Source of the DNA: Zeugodacus cucurbitae
Lineage: Eukaryota; Arthropoda; Insecta; Diptera; Tephritidae
NCBI RefSeq assembly: GCF_028554725.1
Contig: NC_071668.1
Coordinates: forward strand, 46,605,732-46,669,731
Direction of reading: 5' to 3'
DNA: 64,000 nucleotides
The position numbers were made by a program, and so were the translations under genes. Below the pieces are notes generated by a model. The model did not search any database, was not told where the DNA came from, and was given only the letters and a program-made list of their open reading frames with translations. This document shows, piece after piece, positions 1 through 12,700 of this stretch. How positions within the stretch are numbered: the first letter of the stretch is position 1; the number at the start of each line of letters is the position of its first letter.

Positions 1-169
1 TTCATACCAACTAGTTTTTAAGTCTATTTTAAATAAATTACCACGGCTGACTGACGTTACAAATTGTCAAAAGGATATGCCATATAATGGCAATTAAGCG
101 GTCATGCGTTTGTGTACAGGTAATATGTGCTTATATATACAGTAATCTAGTTATATAGAATATACTTAC

Positions 170-377
170 AGAAACGAAACTGCATGCACTGTACGCACAC
201 CCCACTGTGATGGCTGAGTTGCCCATGAAACGCTTCATGGAGTCGGTTGAAACGAAATAAGTGAGTACAACGACAAAAGTCAGGCTGAATTCCACACCGA
301 ATCGTTCCCAGGCGGCCAATGAGGCGCTGTGAGATATTGCAGCCTGTAGATTGCCCTGATAACCAGGCACGGTAACA
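170..377 (-). CDS. bib: bib coding exon 4
   Basis: Acceptor TTTTAG, donor GTAAGT. It codes for [11 protein letters not shown], the conserved WERFGVEF helix and the segment ending [10 protein letters not shown]. In Drosophila the second NPA box follows directly, so that box should begin the next exon outside the window. Confidence 0.93.
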
Positions 378-3300
378 CTAAAAGTAGAAAAAAAATTAAG
401 ATATAATTAATTTAAAATTGTAAAATACTAAAATACTGAAAAAATGATTATGAAAACCTAATCTTATAAATGTATTTGCAGTTAAATAGGTTGATGTGCA
501 CCTACATCTGCACATGCATACGATATTTATGGGCATATAAAGGAATTACATATATCTCTGTGACCTCGGATTAAACTGCGATAATTTATATATATACATA
601 CATATATATATTTATTATACAAGTATAACATACACATGTTTTTTTTTTTAATTTTCCAAGTCTTGGCACAAGAAATTTCGTTTGAAATGCAAAATTTCAC
701 ACAAACTAATTATAATTTGTTAATTAGTAACCAATTTTAGAATTTCCGACAGTATTGGACAGAACTAAAGCACCCTTAGTGCGTTTTTTTAAATATATTC
801 ACTTACAATAAAGCAATTTAATTTTTATTATTTTCTTGTGATTTTAAAAGTTTTTGTGCCAATATTTTGTAGATAATCTGTTATTTTAGATAAATCTTCT
901 TCTTCTTGACTGGCGTAGACACCGCTTACGCGGTTATAGCCGAGTCCAAAACAGCGCGCCACGCATCTCTCCTTCTGGCAGTTTGGCGCCAATTGGTTAT
1001 TCCAAGCGAAGCCAGGTCCCTCTCCACCTGGTCCTTCCATCGGAGTGGAGGTCTCCCTCTTCCTCTGCTTCCACCAGCGGGTACTGCATCGAATACTTTC
1101 AGAGCTGGAGCACCTTCATCCATTCGAACAACATGTCCTAGCCAGCGTAGCCGCTGTTTTTTTATTCGCTGGACTATGTCTATGTCGTCGAATAACACAT
1201 ACAGCTCATCGTTCCATCCTCTGCGGTATTCGCCGTTGCCAATTCTTAAGGGACCATAAATCTTCCGCAAAACCTTTCTCTCGAAAACTCCTAGTGCCGT
1301 CTCATCGGATGTTGACATCGTCCACGCTTCTGCACCGTAAAGTAGGACGGGAATGATGAGAGACTTGTAGAGTTTGGTTTTTGTTCGTCGAGAGAGGACT
1401 TTACTTTTCAATTGCCTACTTAGTCCATAGTAGCACCTGTTGGCAAGAGTGATTCTGCGTTGGATTTCCAGGCTGACATTGTTATTGCTGTTAATGCTGG
1501 TTCCCAGGTAGACGAAATTATCTTCTTCTTCTTCTTAACTGGCGTAGAAACCGCTTACGCGGTTATAGCCGAGTCCACAACAGTGCGCCACGCATCTCTC
1601 CTTTTGGCGGTTTGGCGCCAATTGGTAATACCAAGTGAAGACAGGTCCTTCTCCACCTGGTCCTTCCACCGGAGTGGAGGTCTCCCTCTTCCTCGGCTTC
1701 CACCAGCGGGTACTGCATCGAAAACTTTCAGAGCTGGGGCACTTTCATCCATTCGAACAACATGACCCAGCCAGCGTAGCCGCTGTTTTTTTATTCGCTG
1801 GACTATGTCTATGTCGTCGAACAACACATACAGCTCATCATTCCATCTTCTGCGGTATTCGCCGTTGCCAATGTTTAAGGGACCGTAAATCTTCCGCAAA
1901 ACCTTTCTCTCGAAAACTCCTAGTGCCGTCTCATCGGATGTTGACACCGTCCACGCTTCTGCACCATAAAGTAGGACGGGAATGATGAGGGACTTGTAGA
2001 GTTTAGTTTTTGTTCGTCGAGAGAGGACTTTACTTTTCAATTGCCTACTCAGTCCATAGTAGCACCTGTTGGCAAGAGTGATTCTGCGTTGGATTTCAAG
2101 GCTGACATTATTATCGGTGTTAATGTTGGTTCCTAGGTATACGAAATTATCTACAACTTCAAAGTTATGACTGTCAACAGTGACGTGGGAGCCAAGACGC
2201 GAATGCGCTGACTGTTTGTTTGATGACAGGAGATATTTCGTCTTGTCCTCGTTCACCACCAGACCCATTCGCTTCGCTTCCTTATCCAGGCGGGAAAAAG
2301 CAGAACTAACGGCGCGGGTGTTGTTTGCCGGCAATCCATCGGCCCCCGCCGCCTTGTTGTTCTTCAAGCGGGTAATTGCTATTCTAATTTCTTCACGGTC
2401 GGGCAATGGAACATCTGTTCCATCGTCGTCGATTGGGGAATCGGGTTCGCCATCTCCTGGTGTTGTACTTTCACTGCCATTCAGCAGGCTGGAGAAGTGT
2501 TCCCTCCACAAACACAGTATACTCTGGTCATCAACCACTAGATCACCGCTGGGGGTCCTACAGGAGTGTGCTCCGGTCTTGAAACCTTCAGTTAGTCGCC
2601 GGATCTTTTCGTAAAATTTTCGAGCATTACCCCTGTCGGCCAGCTTGTCAAGCTCTTCATACTCACGCATTTCTGCCTCTTTCTTTCTTTTTCTGCAAGT
2701 GCGTCTCGCTTCCCTCTTCAGCTCTCGGTATCTTTCCCATCCCGCTCGTGTTGCGGTCGATCGCAACATTGCGAGGTAGGCAGTCTGTTTTCTCTCCACT
2801 GCGAGACGACAATCCTCATCATACCAGCTGTTTTTTTGGCTTTTCCGAAAGCCAATGGTTTCGGTTGCAGCTGTACGTAAGGAGTTTGATATGCCGTCCC
2901 ACAGCTCCCTTATACCGAGATGCTGATGAGTGCTCTCAGAGAGCAGGAGTGCAAGTCGAGTAGAAAATCGTTCGGCTGTCGGTTGTGATTGCAGCTTCTC
3001 GATGTCGAACCTTCCTTGTGTTTGTCCGAGTCGATGTTGGGACCACGAAGCGTACGCACATCAAAAACACTGGAGACATGTCGTCCATCTATCACAACAT
3101 GATCGATCTGGTTGCGAGTGATTCGATCCGGGGACAGCCAAGTAGCTTGTTGGATTTTCTCATGCTGGAATCTAGTGCTACAGACGAAATTATCTACAAC
3201 TTCAAAGTTATGACTGTCAACAGTGACGTGGGAGCCAAGATGCGAATGCGCTGACTGTTTGTTTGACGACAAGAGATATTTCGTCTTGTCCTCGTTCACC

Positions 3301-6300
3301 ACCAGACCCATACGTTTCGCTTCCTTATCCAGTCTGGAGAAAGCAGAACTAACGGCGCGGGTGTTGTTTCCAATGATATCGATATCATCGGCGTACGCCA
3401 GTAGCTGTACACTCTTATAGAAGATTGTACCTTCTCTGTTTAGCTCTGCAGCTCGTATTATTTTCTCCAGCATCAGGTTAAAGAAATCACACGAGAGTGA
3501 GTCACCTTGTCTGAAACCTCGTCTGGTATCGAACGGCTCGGAGAGGTCCTTCCCGATCCTGACGGAGCTTTTGGTGTTGCTCAACGTCAGCTTACACAGC
3601 CGTATTAGTTTTGCGGGGATACCAAATTCAGACATCGCGGCATAAAGGCAGCTCCTTTTCGTGCTGTCGAAAGCAGCTTTAAAGTCGACAAAGAGATGGT
3701 GTGTGTCGATCCTATTTTCACGGGTCTTCTCCAAAATTTGGCGCATGGTGAATATCTGGTCCGTTGTTGATTTTCCAGGTCTAAAGCCACACTGATAAGG
3801 TCCAATCAGTTTGTTGACGGTGGGCTTTAGTCTTTCACACAATACGCTCGACAGAACCTTATACGCGATGTTGAGGAGGCTTATCCCACGGTAATTGGCG
3901 CAAATTGTGGGGTCTCCCTTTTTGTGTATTGGGCAGAGTACACTGAGATTCCAATCGTCAGGCATGCTTTCTTCCGACCATATTCTGCAAAGAAGCTGAT
4001 GCAAGCACCTTATCAGCTCTTCGCCGCCGTATTTGAATAGCTCGGCCAGTAATCCATCGGCACCCGCCGCCTTATTGTTCTTCAAGCGGGTAATTGCTAT
4101 TCGAATTTCTTCACGGTCGGGCAATGGAACATCTGCTCCATCGTCGTCGATTGGGGAATCGGGTTCGCCATCTCCTGGTGTTGTACTTTCACTGCCATTC
4201 AGCAGGCTGGAGAAGTGTTCCCTCCACAAACTCAGTATACTCTGGTCATCAATAACTAGATCACCTCTGGGGGTCCTACAGGAGTGCGCTCCGGTCTTGA
4301 AACCTTCAGTTAGTCGCCGGATCTTTTCGTAAAATTTTCGAGCATTACCCCTGTCGGCCAGCTTGTCAAGCTCTTCATACTCACGCATTTCGGCCTCTTT
4401 CTTTTTTTGTCTGCAAATGCGTCTCGCTTCCCTCTTCAGCTCTCGGTATCTTTCCCATCCCGCTCGTGTTGCGGTCGATCGCAACATTGCGAGGTATGCA
4501 GTCTGTTTTCTCTCCACTGCGAGACGACAATCCTCATCATACCAGCTATTTTTTTGACTTTTCCGAAAACCAATGGTTTCGGTTGCAGCTGTACGTAAGG
4601 AGTTTGATATGCCGTCCCACAGCTCCCTTATACCGAGATGCTGATGAGTGCTCTCAGAGAGCAGGAGTGCAAGTCGAGTAGAAAATCGTTCGGCTGTCGG
4701 TTGTGATTGCAGCTTCTCGATGTCGAACCTTCCTTGTGTTTGTTGACGTGTACGCTTTTCTACACAGAGGCGGGTGCGTATCTTAGCTGCTACAAGATAG
4801 TGGTCCGAGTCGATGTTGGGACCACGAAGCGTACGCACATCAAAAACACTGGAGACATGTCGTCCATCTATCACAACATGATCGATCTGGTTGCGAGTGA
4901 TTCGATCCGGGGACAGCCAAGTAACTTGATGGATTTTCTTATGCTGGAATCTAGTACTACAGACGAGTATATTTCGGGCCCCAGCGAAGTTGAACAGTCT
5001 CAGATCGTTTGGTGATGTTTCGTCATGGAGGCTGAATTTTCCGACTGTTGTGCCAAAGACACCTTCTTTACCCACCCTAGCGTTGAAATATATATTTAGA
5101 TAAATACTGTTCATATTTAAGACATTATAAATATTCTTTTCCGAATTGCTGTAAGTCTTAGTTATAATTCTACAAATTTTCTCAATAAATTTCATAAGAA
5201 CGATACCATTGGAATCCAAATATATCATTGGTTGAATTCAGGAGATTACATACATATGTATATACTTATGTAGTATATATTAACTTCAACTCGAGGTCAG
5301 AATATATTTATGATCGGAATTTGATTGACTATTTTCATATATATCTTATTTTGCCATCATAAATGAACGAGAAAAATATTTGATATTGAGAACATATTAT
5401 TTCGTTTAGTGTTTTCTAACATTGTCAGCTAATCTTTTATTCGAAAAAATATCAGACATTTCAGCTAAATAAAGCCAATGGAGAGTTTTTACAGAAATAA
5501 CACAACTGCTTTTGGGATAGCATCGAAAAGCTTAATGGGACATATACTCAATTCAATGCCGAAAGTAAATGTAATATTATTGTAGCATATTAAAAATCCA
5601 GATAGCCGCGGTTAGATTGGCAACAAAGAGTAGAATAGCTGCTTAAAAAATAAAGAAAAGAGAATCTAAATAATAAACCAACACCCGCACTTAAGATGTT
5701 AGGTGGGTTTCAAAATTTCAAAATTTGCAAACATGTTCTTTATCTCATTACAATATGTTTAAAATGTTATCCAGAAATATCCAACCGATCCGAGTAAAAT
5801 TCTAAATTTGGCAAAAAAAATAGTTTTTTCGTTAAAATGTATGTATATGTATTTTTTATATGCTAAATTGTTTAAAGGAAATATATGATTGTATGAATTA
5901 AAAAAAGTTTAAAAATATCCTTGTTTTCAACTCTGAAACCCACCTAACACCTTAATATAACCCTTCAGTGGGCTGAATCTGGGAAGAATCCAATTGAAAG
6001 TGTTTAAAATCACGCCCTAAACACTAATTAGATTAGATTAGATTAACATACATACATATGTATGAGTATAAAACGGTGTAAAATTAAAAAAATATGTTGT
6101 CACTTCATTGAATTTTTGGAAAATTTGTCGAAAAAAGTGACACAAATTAAATCTCAGCAATGCCAAAAAAAAAAATAATTATTACAACTATATACAAACT
6201 TAAATACACAAGTAAACCGACAAAAAATGAGTGCTTGTGAACTATACTACACACACACATAGAGAGGTAGTAAATGTTTTTATGCACGTAGAACCTTTCG

Positions 6301-9300
6301 AATGCAAAAACTGAAGATCACAAGGTACTCGTTACTGTACCCTATGCGCTGTCCGTTGGCTCTGGCGGCGACCTACGACACACCGTTGATACGTTGCTTG
6401 CATTTTTCTCACGGTCAAGCAGATTCACAGCAGAGGCCTGAGAACTTTTTAGGTGTCTGTCCAGATTGTTGATAGCTATAGAGCTGCGAATGAATCTCAA
6501 GTGAACCGAAGAGGCAAAACTGCCAAAGCACACACAACACAACACAACCACAATTACATACAACTGTGGCAATGATGGTGCGGAAACGTTTCAAGATTCG
6601 AAAGCTGTTCACATGTACTCCCATAGAAGATTGATTCTTAAATTCTGTTTTACTTTTATTTAAGTTCTTTTTTTTTTGTTGTTCATTTTTCACATTTTTG
6701 ATTTTCGGCATTACTTTGTGTGAAGCAGCTGTTAACAGCTCAAGTTCTAGCTTTATTGAGTTTCTGGTTAATAATAATTTTTATTGAGCACACTGTTGTT
6801 GTTGCAGTTGTGTTTTTTGGTGTTATTTTTTTGGCAAGGTATCAAGTTTACGGTAATTATAGTGCAATCCTGTCATCGTTGGTTTCATCAGCATCAATGC
6901 CTTTTGAACTCTCAGGCAAAGTATGGTAAATGTGTATCGTTTGCATGAATATGAGATTCTCTGGGAATTCTTTGAGTTTTGATTGCTTTGTATCAACATT
7001 TGGGCTTGCAGATGTGCAACTTTTTCTATAGTTAGATTACTACAATTCATGTAGACGATATTGAATTTTTGTAATAAATCCCTACATAGGAGACAAAACC
7101 TATTTTTAGGCTTTTGCTGTTCAAAGCTTTCTTACATACTGAAACTGTTATCACAGAATCGGAAAACTACTTTGGACGACTGTATCACGTCCTTAAATTG
7201 TATCATCAGTTTCTGCAGGACAGACCCATATATAGTAATCACCTTCAGGCTATATAATAAGGATACTAATAGAGTACACGTATTGAGAATATAAACACTT
7301 TATTTGATCGAAACAAAAAAAGAAGATTGGTTTTATATAAGTTCTGCACCTTTGAGTTTATGTTAGATTAGGTTAGGTCAAGGGATAGATCTCCGCATCT
7401 ACAGAAAATCTCACTAAGACAGCATCGACAGTTCATTGTGACACCCAAATACTTCTGGCGTGACAAAACGCTTGGACTCCGTTGTAAGTTCATGAGTCGG
7501 CTAATGCCGATTCCAGTCACTTCGCTGGGTTCGCCGAAGGCGTGCCTATCGAGGTATGTTAGTCTTAGTCTGGCGAATGAATGGACATTGAAGGAGGAAG
7601 TGCTTGGATGATTCCACCTCGCCTCCCTCTAAGCAACTTTGGCAACTAGAGTCTGGCTTGATCCCTACTCTCACCGCATGTGTCCCTAACGTGCAGTGAC
7701 GAGTTCACCATAGATCGATGTAATTCACATTAGAAATTCAGCGGTGAGCTTTTAAAGCTTTTTCGTTACAGTTTATTACACTTCAGAGCATTCCCTAAAT
7801 TACCTAAACTGTTTGGAACCGATTTTAAAACGAAGAGCTTACTCTCATCATCTAATTTTGTTTTATTTAATTTGTTAACATATTCATACCTCAAACAGAT
7901 ATTTTATCCAAACAAGAACTTCACCATCTGTCAGGGAATTATTGAAATTGAATTATAAGAACTATGTATGAAAGGATACAAATTCATCTGATACAAATTC
8001 TATGACATACTTACAATATGGCTGAAATTATGTGCTTGCAAGTAGGCAACTGGAAAGGTCGTGTCGTAAACTCTTACCATGTCCATAAAATATTAATATC
8101 TATGTATGTATGAGAACTCATAAACACAACAAGTCGTTCTAACCACTCATTTAATAACTACATATCGTACAATTAATAAAGCAGAAGTGTCACAAAACAC
8201 GTATAATTCAATAATCTCGTGAAAAACACTGACCCAGAAATCTACAATTTGTGCATCACTTCAACCCTTTCGCGGTTTGAGGTCGAATAAAATAATGTTT
8301 TTTCAATGGTTTCTACCAAAAAGTTTTGGCAATTTGTTTTATTTGAAACTCAAGTTGATCTCTGACTGCAAACCCTTTCCAAAATACTGCACTTTGAATC
8401 CTCTGTTTTTTTCGGAGTTCTTGCGGTTACATTGTTAACTATTTTTGTAGTGAATTATGGCTGCATATGCATGTATTTGGTTATGCGTGTGTGAAAGGGA
8501 TGCTGTCAAAAAAGGGCACGCTGACACACAAAATAAGAATTACCCTGTTATGTTTGTACGGATGGTTTTCTACTTTATTTTGTTATGTTGCGTTTTGGCA
8601 GGCCATGAAAGTTTTCCCAAGCCATGCGCACACGCGTTCGATTGAATGCAGCAGCAAAGAGTGCAAAATGTGTGCAGAAATATTCGCAAATGTGAAATTG
8701 CATAAAAGCACATGAAAGTAAGTAAAAACCAATATGTTGTATTTATAGAGAAGCCTGCATTTGCAGCAGCCACCAAAGGGGTGAAAGCGGTTAAGCCTTC
8801 AAGTGCTTATTGTCAAGAGTATTTTGCAAACTGCCAGGGCACGCACACTCGGTGGCAAGTGTTTATTATCATAAGTTGGTTGGTTGTTGAGCGGTTGGAA
8901 CGAAGAAAGGCAGCAATGTTTACTTAATTGCTGACAACAAAGTGGAGTAAAGAAAGTGTGTGCATTCGTACTTACTTACATCCGAAATATAAACTTACAA
9001 AAGAGCTTAATTTGTAGCTTGTCTCCGATGGATTACGAAGAATTTTCGCACTACGCCCCGCGATGTGCACAAATGTTTGTACAGGGTACTTGCCCTGACC
9101 TTAGGTTGAAAATCTATTTAAGTCAGCACAAGGTTAAGTACAAGGTTATTTATAACTCGAAAGGTACTTGAAATGACCATAACTTGAGAATGTTTTTAAT
9201 ATTTTTTTAAATCTAACACTCGAGCCCCAGTAGTATTTTCGAAAGAAAGTTTTTTTCGTTCAAAAACGATTTTATGGAACCTCTTTCTCCGAAAAAAAAA

Positions 9301-9763
9301 CAAAGTAATTCTGAAAAGTTTTTCCTGGAAAGATATAGGCTATTTTTTGTTTTGATCTTTTAACACAACTTTACATAAATGTATTCTTTCTCGAACGAGC
9401 TACTCGTATTTGGACCACCACATAAATGCAGGAATATTGTGGCACTAAAACACATTTGCTAACTTTATCAGCAAAAGTTTTAATGACTTACGAATTACAT
9501 ATGTATGTACATACATATGTACAGTCTATGTGCATATAAATGTGCTAGTTTGAAAATAATTTGTATCTGCCGGAAAGAGAAATAGTACAATAACAAATTG
9601 TGCATCAGTGTACATAAGTTTGTACATATGTAAGTGCTCATTAGAGAGTGCAAGGACAAAGAATTGAATCAACTTTAAATATTTTCCTAAAAATTATTAT
9701 ATATATGTAGATATATTCGTGTGTATTTATGTATTGTAATCAAACATATATTTGTATATATAG

Positions 9764-9794
<31 letters not shown>

Positions 9795-12700
9795 ACAACA
9801 CGAAACTTCTTTAATAAAACTCAGACTTATCGCCAAATCATACATGAACGATTGCTTGTAGGTCATAACTATTCATGCACCTTTAGTTGATGTTTAAATA
9901 TTTGCATAGAGACAATATTTGCAGCATTATTTTATGTATGCGAGTGCTGACTTGTGTAAGTATGTATGTATGTGCATTCATATTCACAGCTCAATAACAA
10001 GGATTACTTGTACTTATGAGAAGTGTCTGTTTTCTCTGAGGACTTTGGTGATAAGATCTGCGAAAAAGTTTACAGAGACATCATATGTATAAATGAATAT
10101 GTAAATATGTATATTCCCTACGGATATTAATGCGGAATGCAATATTTCTGGGGTTGAATGCAAAGGTTGTTTGCTTACATTGCTGAATGAAGCATATCGC
10201 TTTGCTTGAAATTAATTTCATATATTTCAAAGTAATATGTATAACATTTAATAAAAAAAATATAAATAATATTTTGTAAAATTTTAAAACTTGTTATAAC
10301 AGTTCATTTTGTGCTGCGCTTCAAATATACTTGTGCTCAAATTCATTGTGTTTAGTTAATTTTTCCATAATCTCAAAGTCGATTAACGATTAGATGAACC
10401 AATAATGAGTTATGCTGTAAACGGCAAGCGTTGTTTTTTTGTATACGACAATTTTTATTAGTAGACTATGTAGCAATATTTTTAAATTTGTAAATAAATA
10501 CTGTAATATTTTAAATATTCCTTTTATGGTCATCATAGGGTTATTTACATGTACGTACATATGTATTTAATTAAACAAATTTTAATGTCAGTTGAAACGA
10601 ACCAATCTACAGTTACTTATAGAAATGTTAGCAGTGTATTAAACAATTTAGTTATCTAAAGCAATTGCATGCGCTATCAACATCTACCACTAACAACAGC
10701 AGTGGTTTCCGAAATGTCAATCGTATAATTAATAACAAGTAGTAGTAGTACTTGCAAGGGAAGTAATCTTTCGAAAATAATATACCATTTCTCATTTGAT
10801 TGCAATTTATGGACTTTTTGACATTTTGGAAAGAACCAGTAATATTTCCCTTGTACATACGTTTATACAAACATACATACATTTAATGCAATTAAATATG
10901 CGCCTCAAAATAGTAGACCCACCACCTAACCAACACACATCCAGAGTACATAAATACGTATGACTAGGACTAGGCTAGGCTAGGGGTTGCGTGAAAAAAT
11001 ATTGCACGGCAAACGCTTACATTTTTTACAAGTAAAGCTACAATTAAACCAAGAGTAAAATCATAAAAGTATTTGACTTTTGCACATATTCCAATTCATT
11101 TATTTAAACGCGGAAAGTTTCGTCCGCATTTTGCATAATTTATGACATTTTTACTGGTTCACTTGTTATGCCGCAGCAATAAAGTCGTAACTGTTAAGAA
11201 CATGTCATTTGTATTCGTTAATTGAATATTGTGGGCTCTAGGAAACACTTTAGAGATTATAAAAAAAACTCGGATTTGAAGGTATGGAAAAGGAATATTG
11301 CTTTTATACTAGGAAGAGCTAAGAATTCTTCTAAATTTCTTTAAACTAACAAAGCTGGCTAATTTGCTGCAAAAATGCAATCTACTATGTTAGTTGAAGT
11401 TTATTCACATTAGACAAATATATAAGTTAATTCTAAAAAACATCTAACAGTAAGAATTAAATGCTTTTTAGTGACACTAATCACTCTACACTCTATATTC
11501 AAATAACCACACATCCCTATATAATAAGTCGCTTTCATATGGCCCACTTTACTTTGGCAGACGCTTCTCATCTGCTTCACCTTTTCTAATTTTCATTCAG
11601 TTTTTGTTTTGGTTCTTTTCTTCGTTACAACGGACTGCTACAAAAATATAATTTTTTTGTTTACGCCAGAGTAGCGAAAATCTCTGAGGCCGTTGAAGTC
11701 ACGCAACCTGTTAACGTAAAACACTCTAAACAACGACATAACAAAACATAGGAGCCACAGTAAGTACGCCTATGTAAATGTGTTGGTGGGCGAGTAAACA
11801 AAACTCCGTTTGAATGGTTTATTTATAAACACAGCAATGCGGAATAAAGTGGTTTCACGCGACGAAAACTGCTCATGTTGAGTGGTTAGAAGATAAAAAC
11901 GGAGATGGATACACATGGTTGCTGGGTACACCGAGATATGTTTGTTGGTTAACGGATTCACCGCTAAGGGGAATGCATCACCTGATGGGTGGCTAAAAGC
12001 TTGAAATTGTAGTTCCACTTTGAAAGGAATTTACACTTTAAGTGCAGCATGGTTTTACCCCGCTATTTCTCATACTCGCCCTCTCACTCTTATTGCAGTT
12101 ACAGGCTTCTCCAAAGTAGGATGACATTTAGGTTGCTTACACTTAATGGAGTTTGAATAAGTATGTTATGGTGAACTTTAGGATGTGATTGACTTTAATT
12201 TGGTTATTATCACTTATTAAAGAACTAAAGTGTTACGCAGTCTTATGGAAACATTTTGGTAGGTATATTTTAGACAGAGATGAATTTTAGTGAACTCGAA
12301 ATCGGTATCGGAAAATATGCCATTTTGTTTTCGACACGAAATCTACCAGTCTCGTATCAGTTTAAACTGTTACTAGTGTGCATTTAAAATAAAATATAAA
12401 AAATTAATAATGAATAAGAATCTGGAACGGCACTTTATATTCTTTATTTTGCTTAGAATATTTAGTTGCTAACGATGTTTTACATGCTTTACTGTAGAGT
12501 AATTATAAACACACTTCATATATACACATCAGGGCTCTTAAAATTATTCGATTAACCTGAAAACCGATTATTTGAATATCCGGTTTGTAACCGTTCGTAC
12601 GAATATTAACCGGTTAGTACTATTCCATTAGTCGTAATGTTGCGACTATTCGAATAGTCGTTCTACTACGATTATTCGAATAGTTGTTCTGCTGTCATTA

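Noticed and set aside
906..2963. Several + strand open frames of 60-144 codons in the retrotransposon region (also at 3985-5015, 31909-34270 and 45330-46868)
   Set aside because: They are antisense shadows of the minus-strand RTE-like coding sequence and recur in each copy.
3374..3386. TATCGATA motif, a possible DREF site in bib intron 3
   Set aside because: It is part of the codons for the YADDIDI box of the retrotransposon reverse transcriptase.
6342..6711. Minus-strand frame with a hydrophobic start ([15 protein letters not shown])
   Set aside because: Two overlapping frames with no domain, no splice context and low-complexity surroundings in the bib intron.
9763..9794. Long TA run as a possible origin or regulatory site
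   Set aside because: A simple dinucleotide microsatellite, common in AT-rich fly introns.
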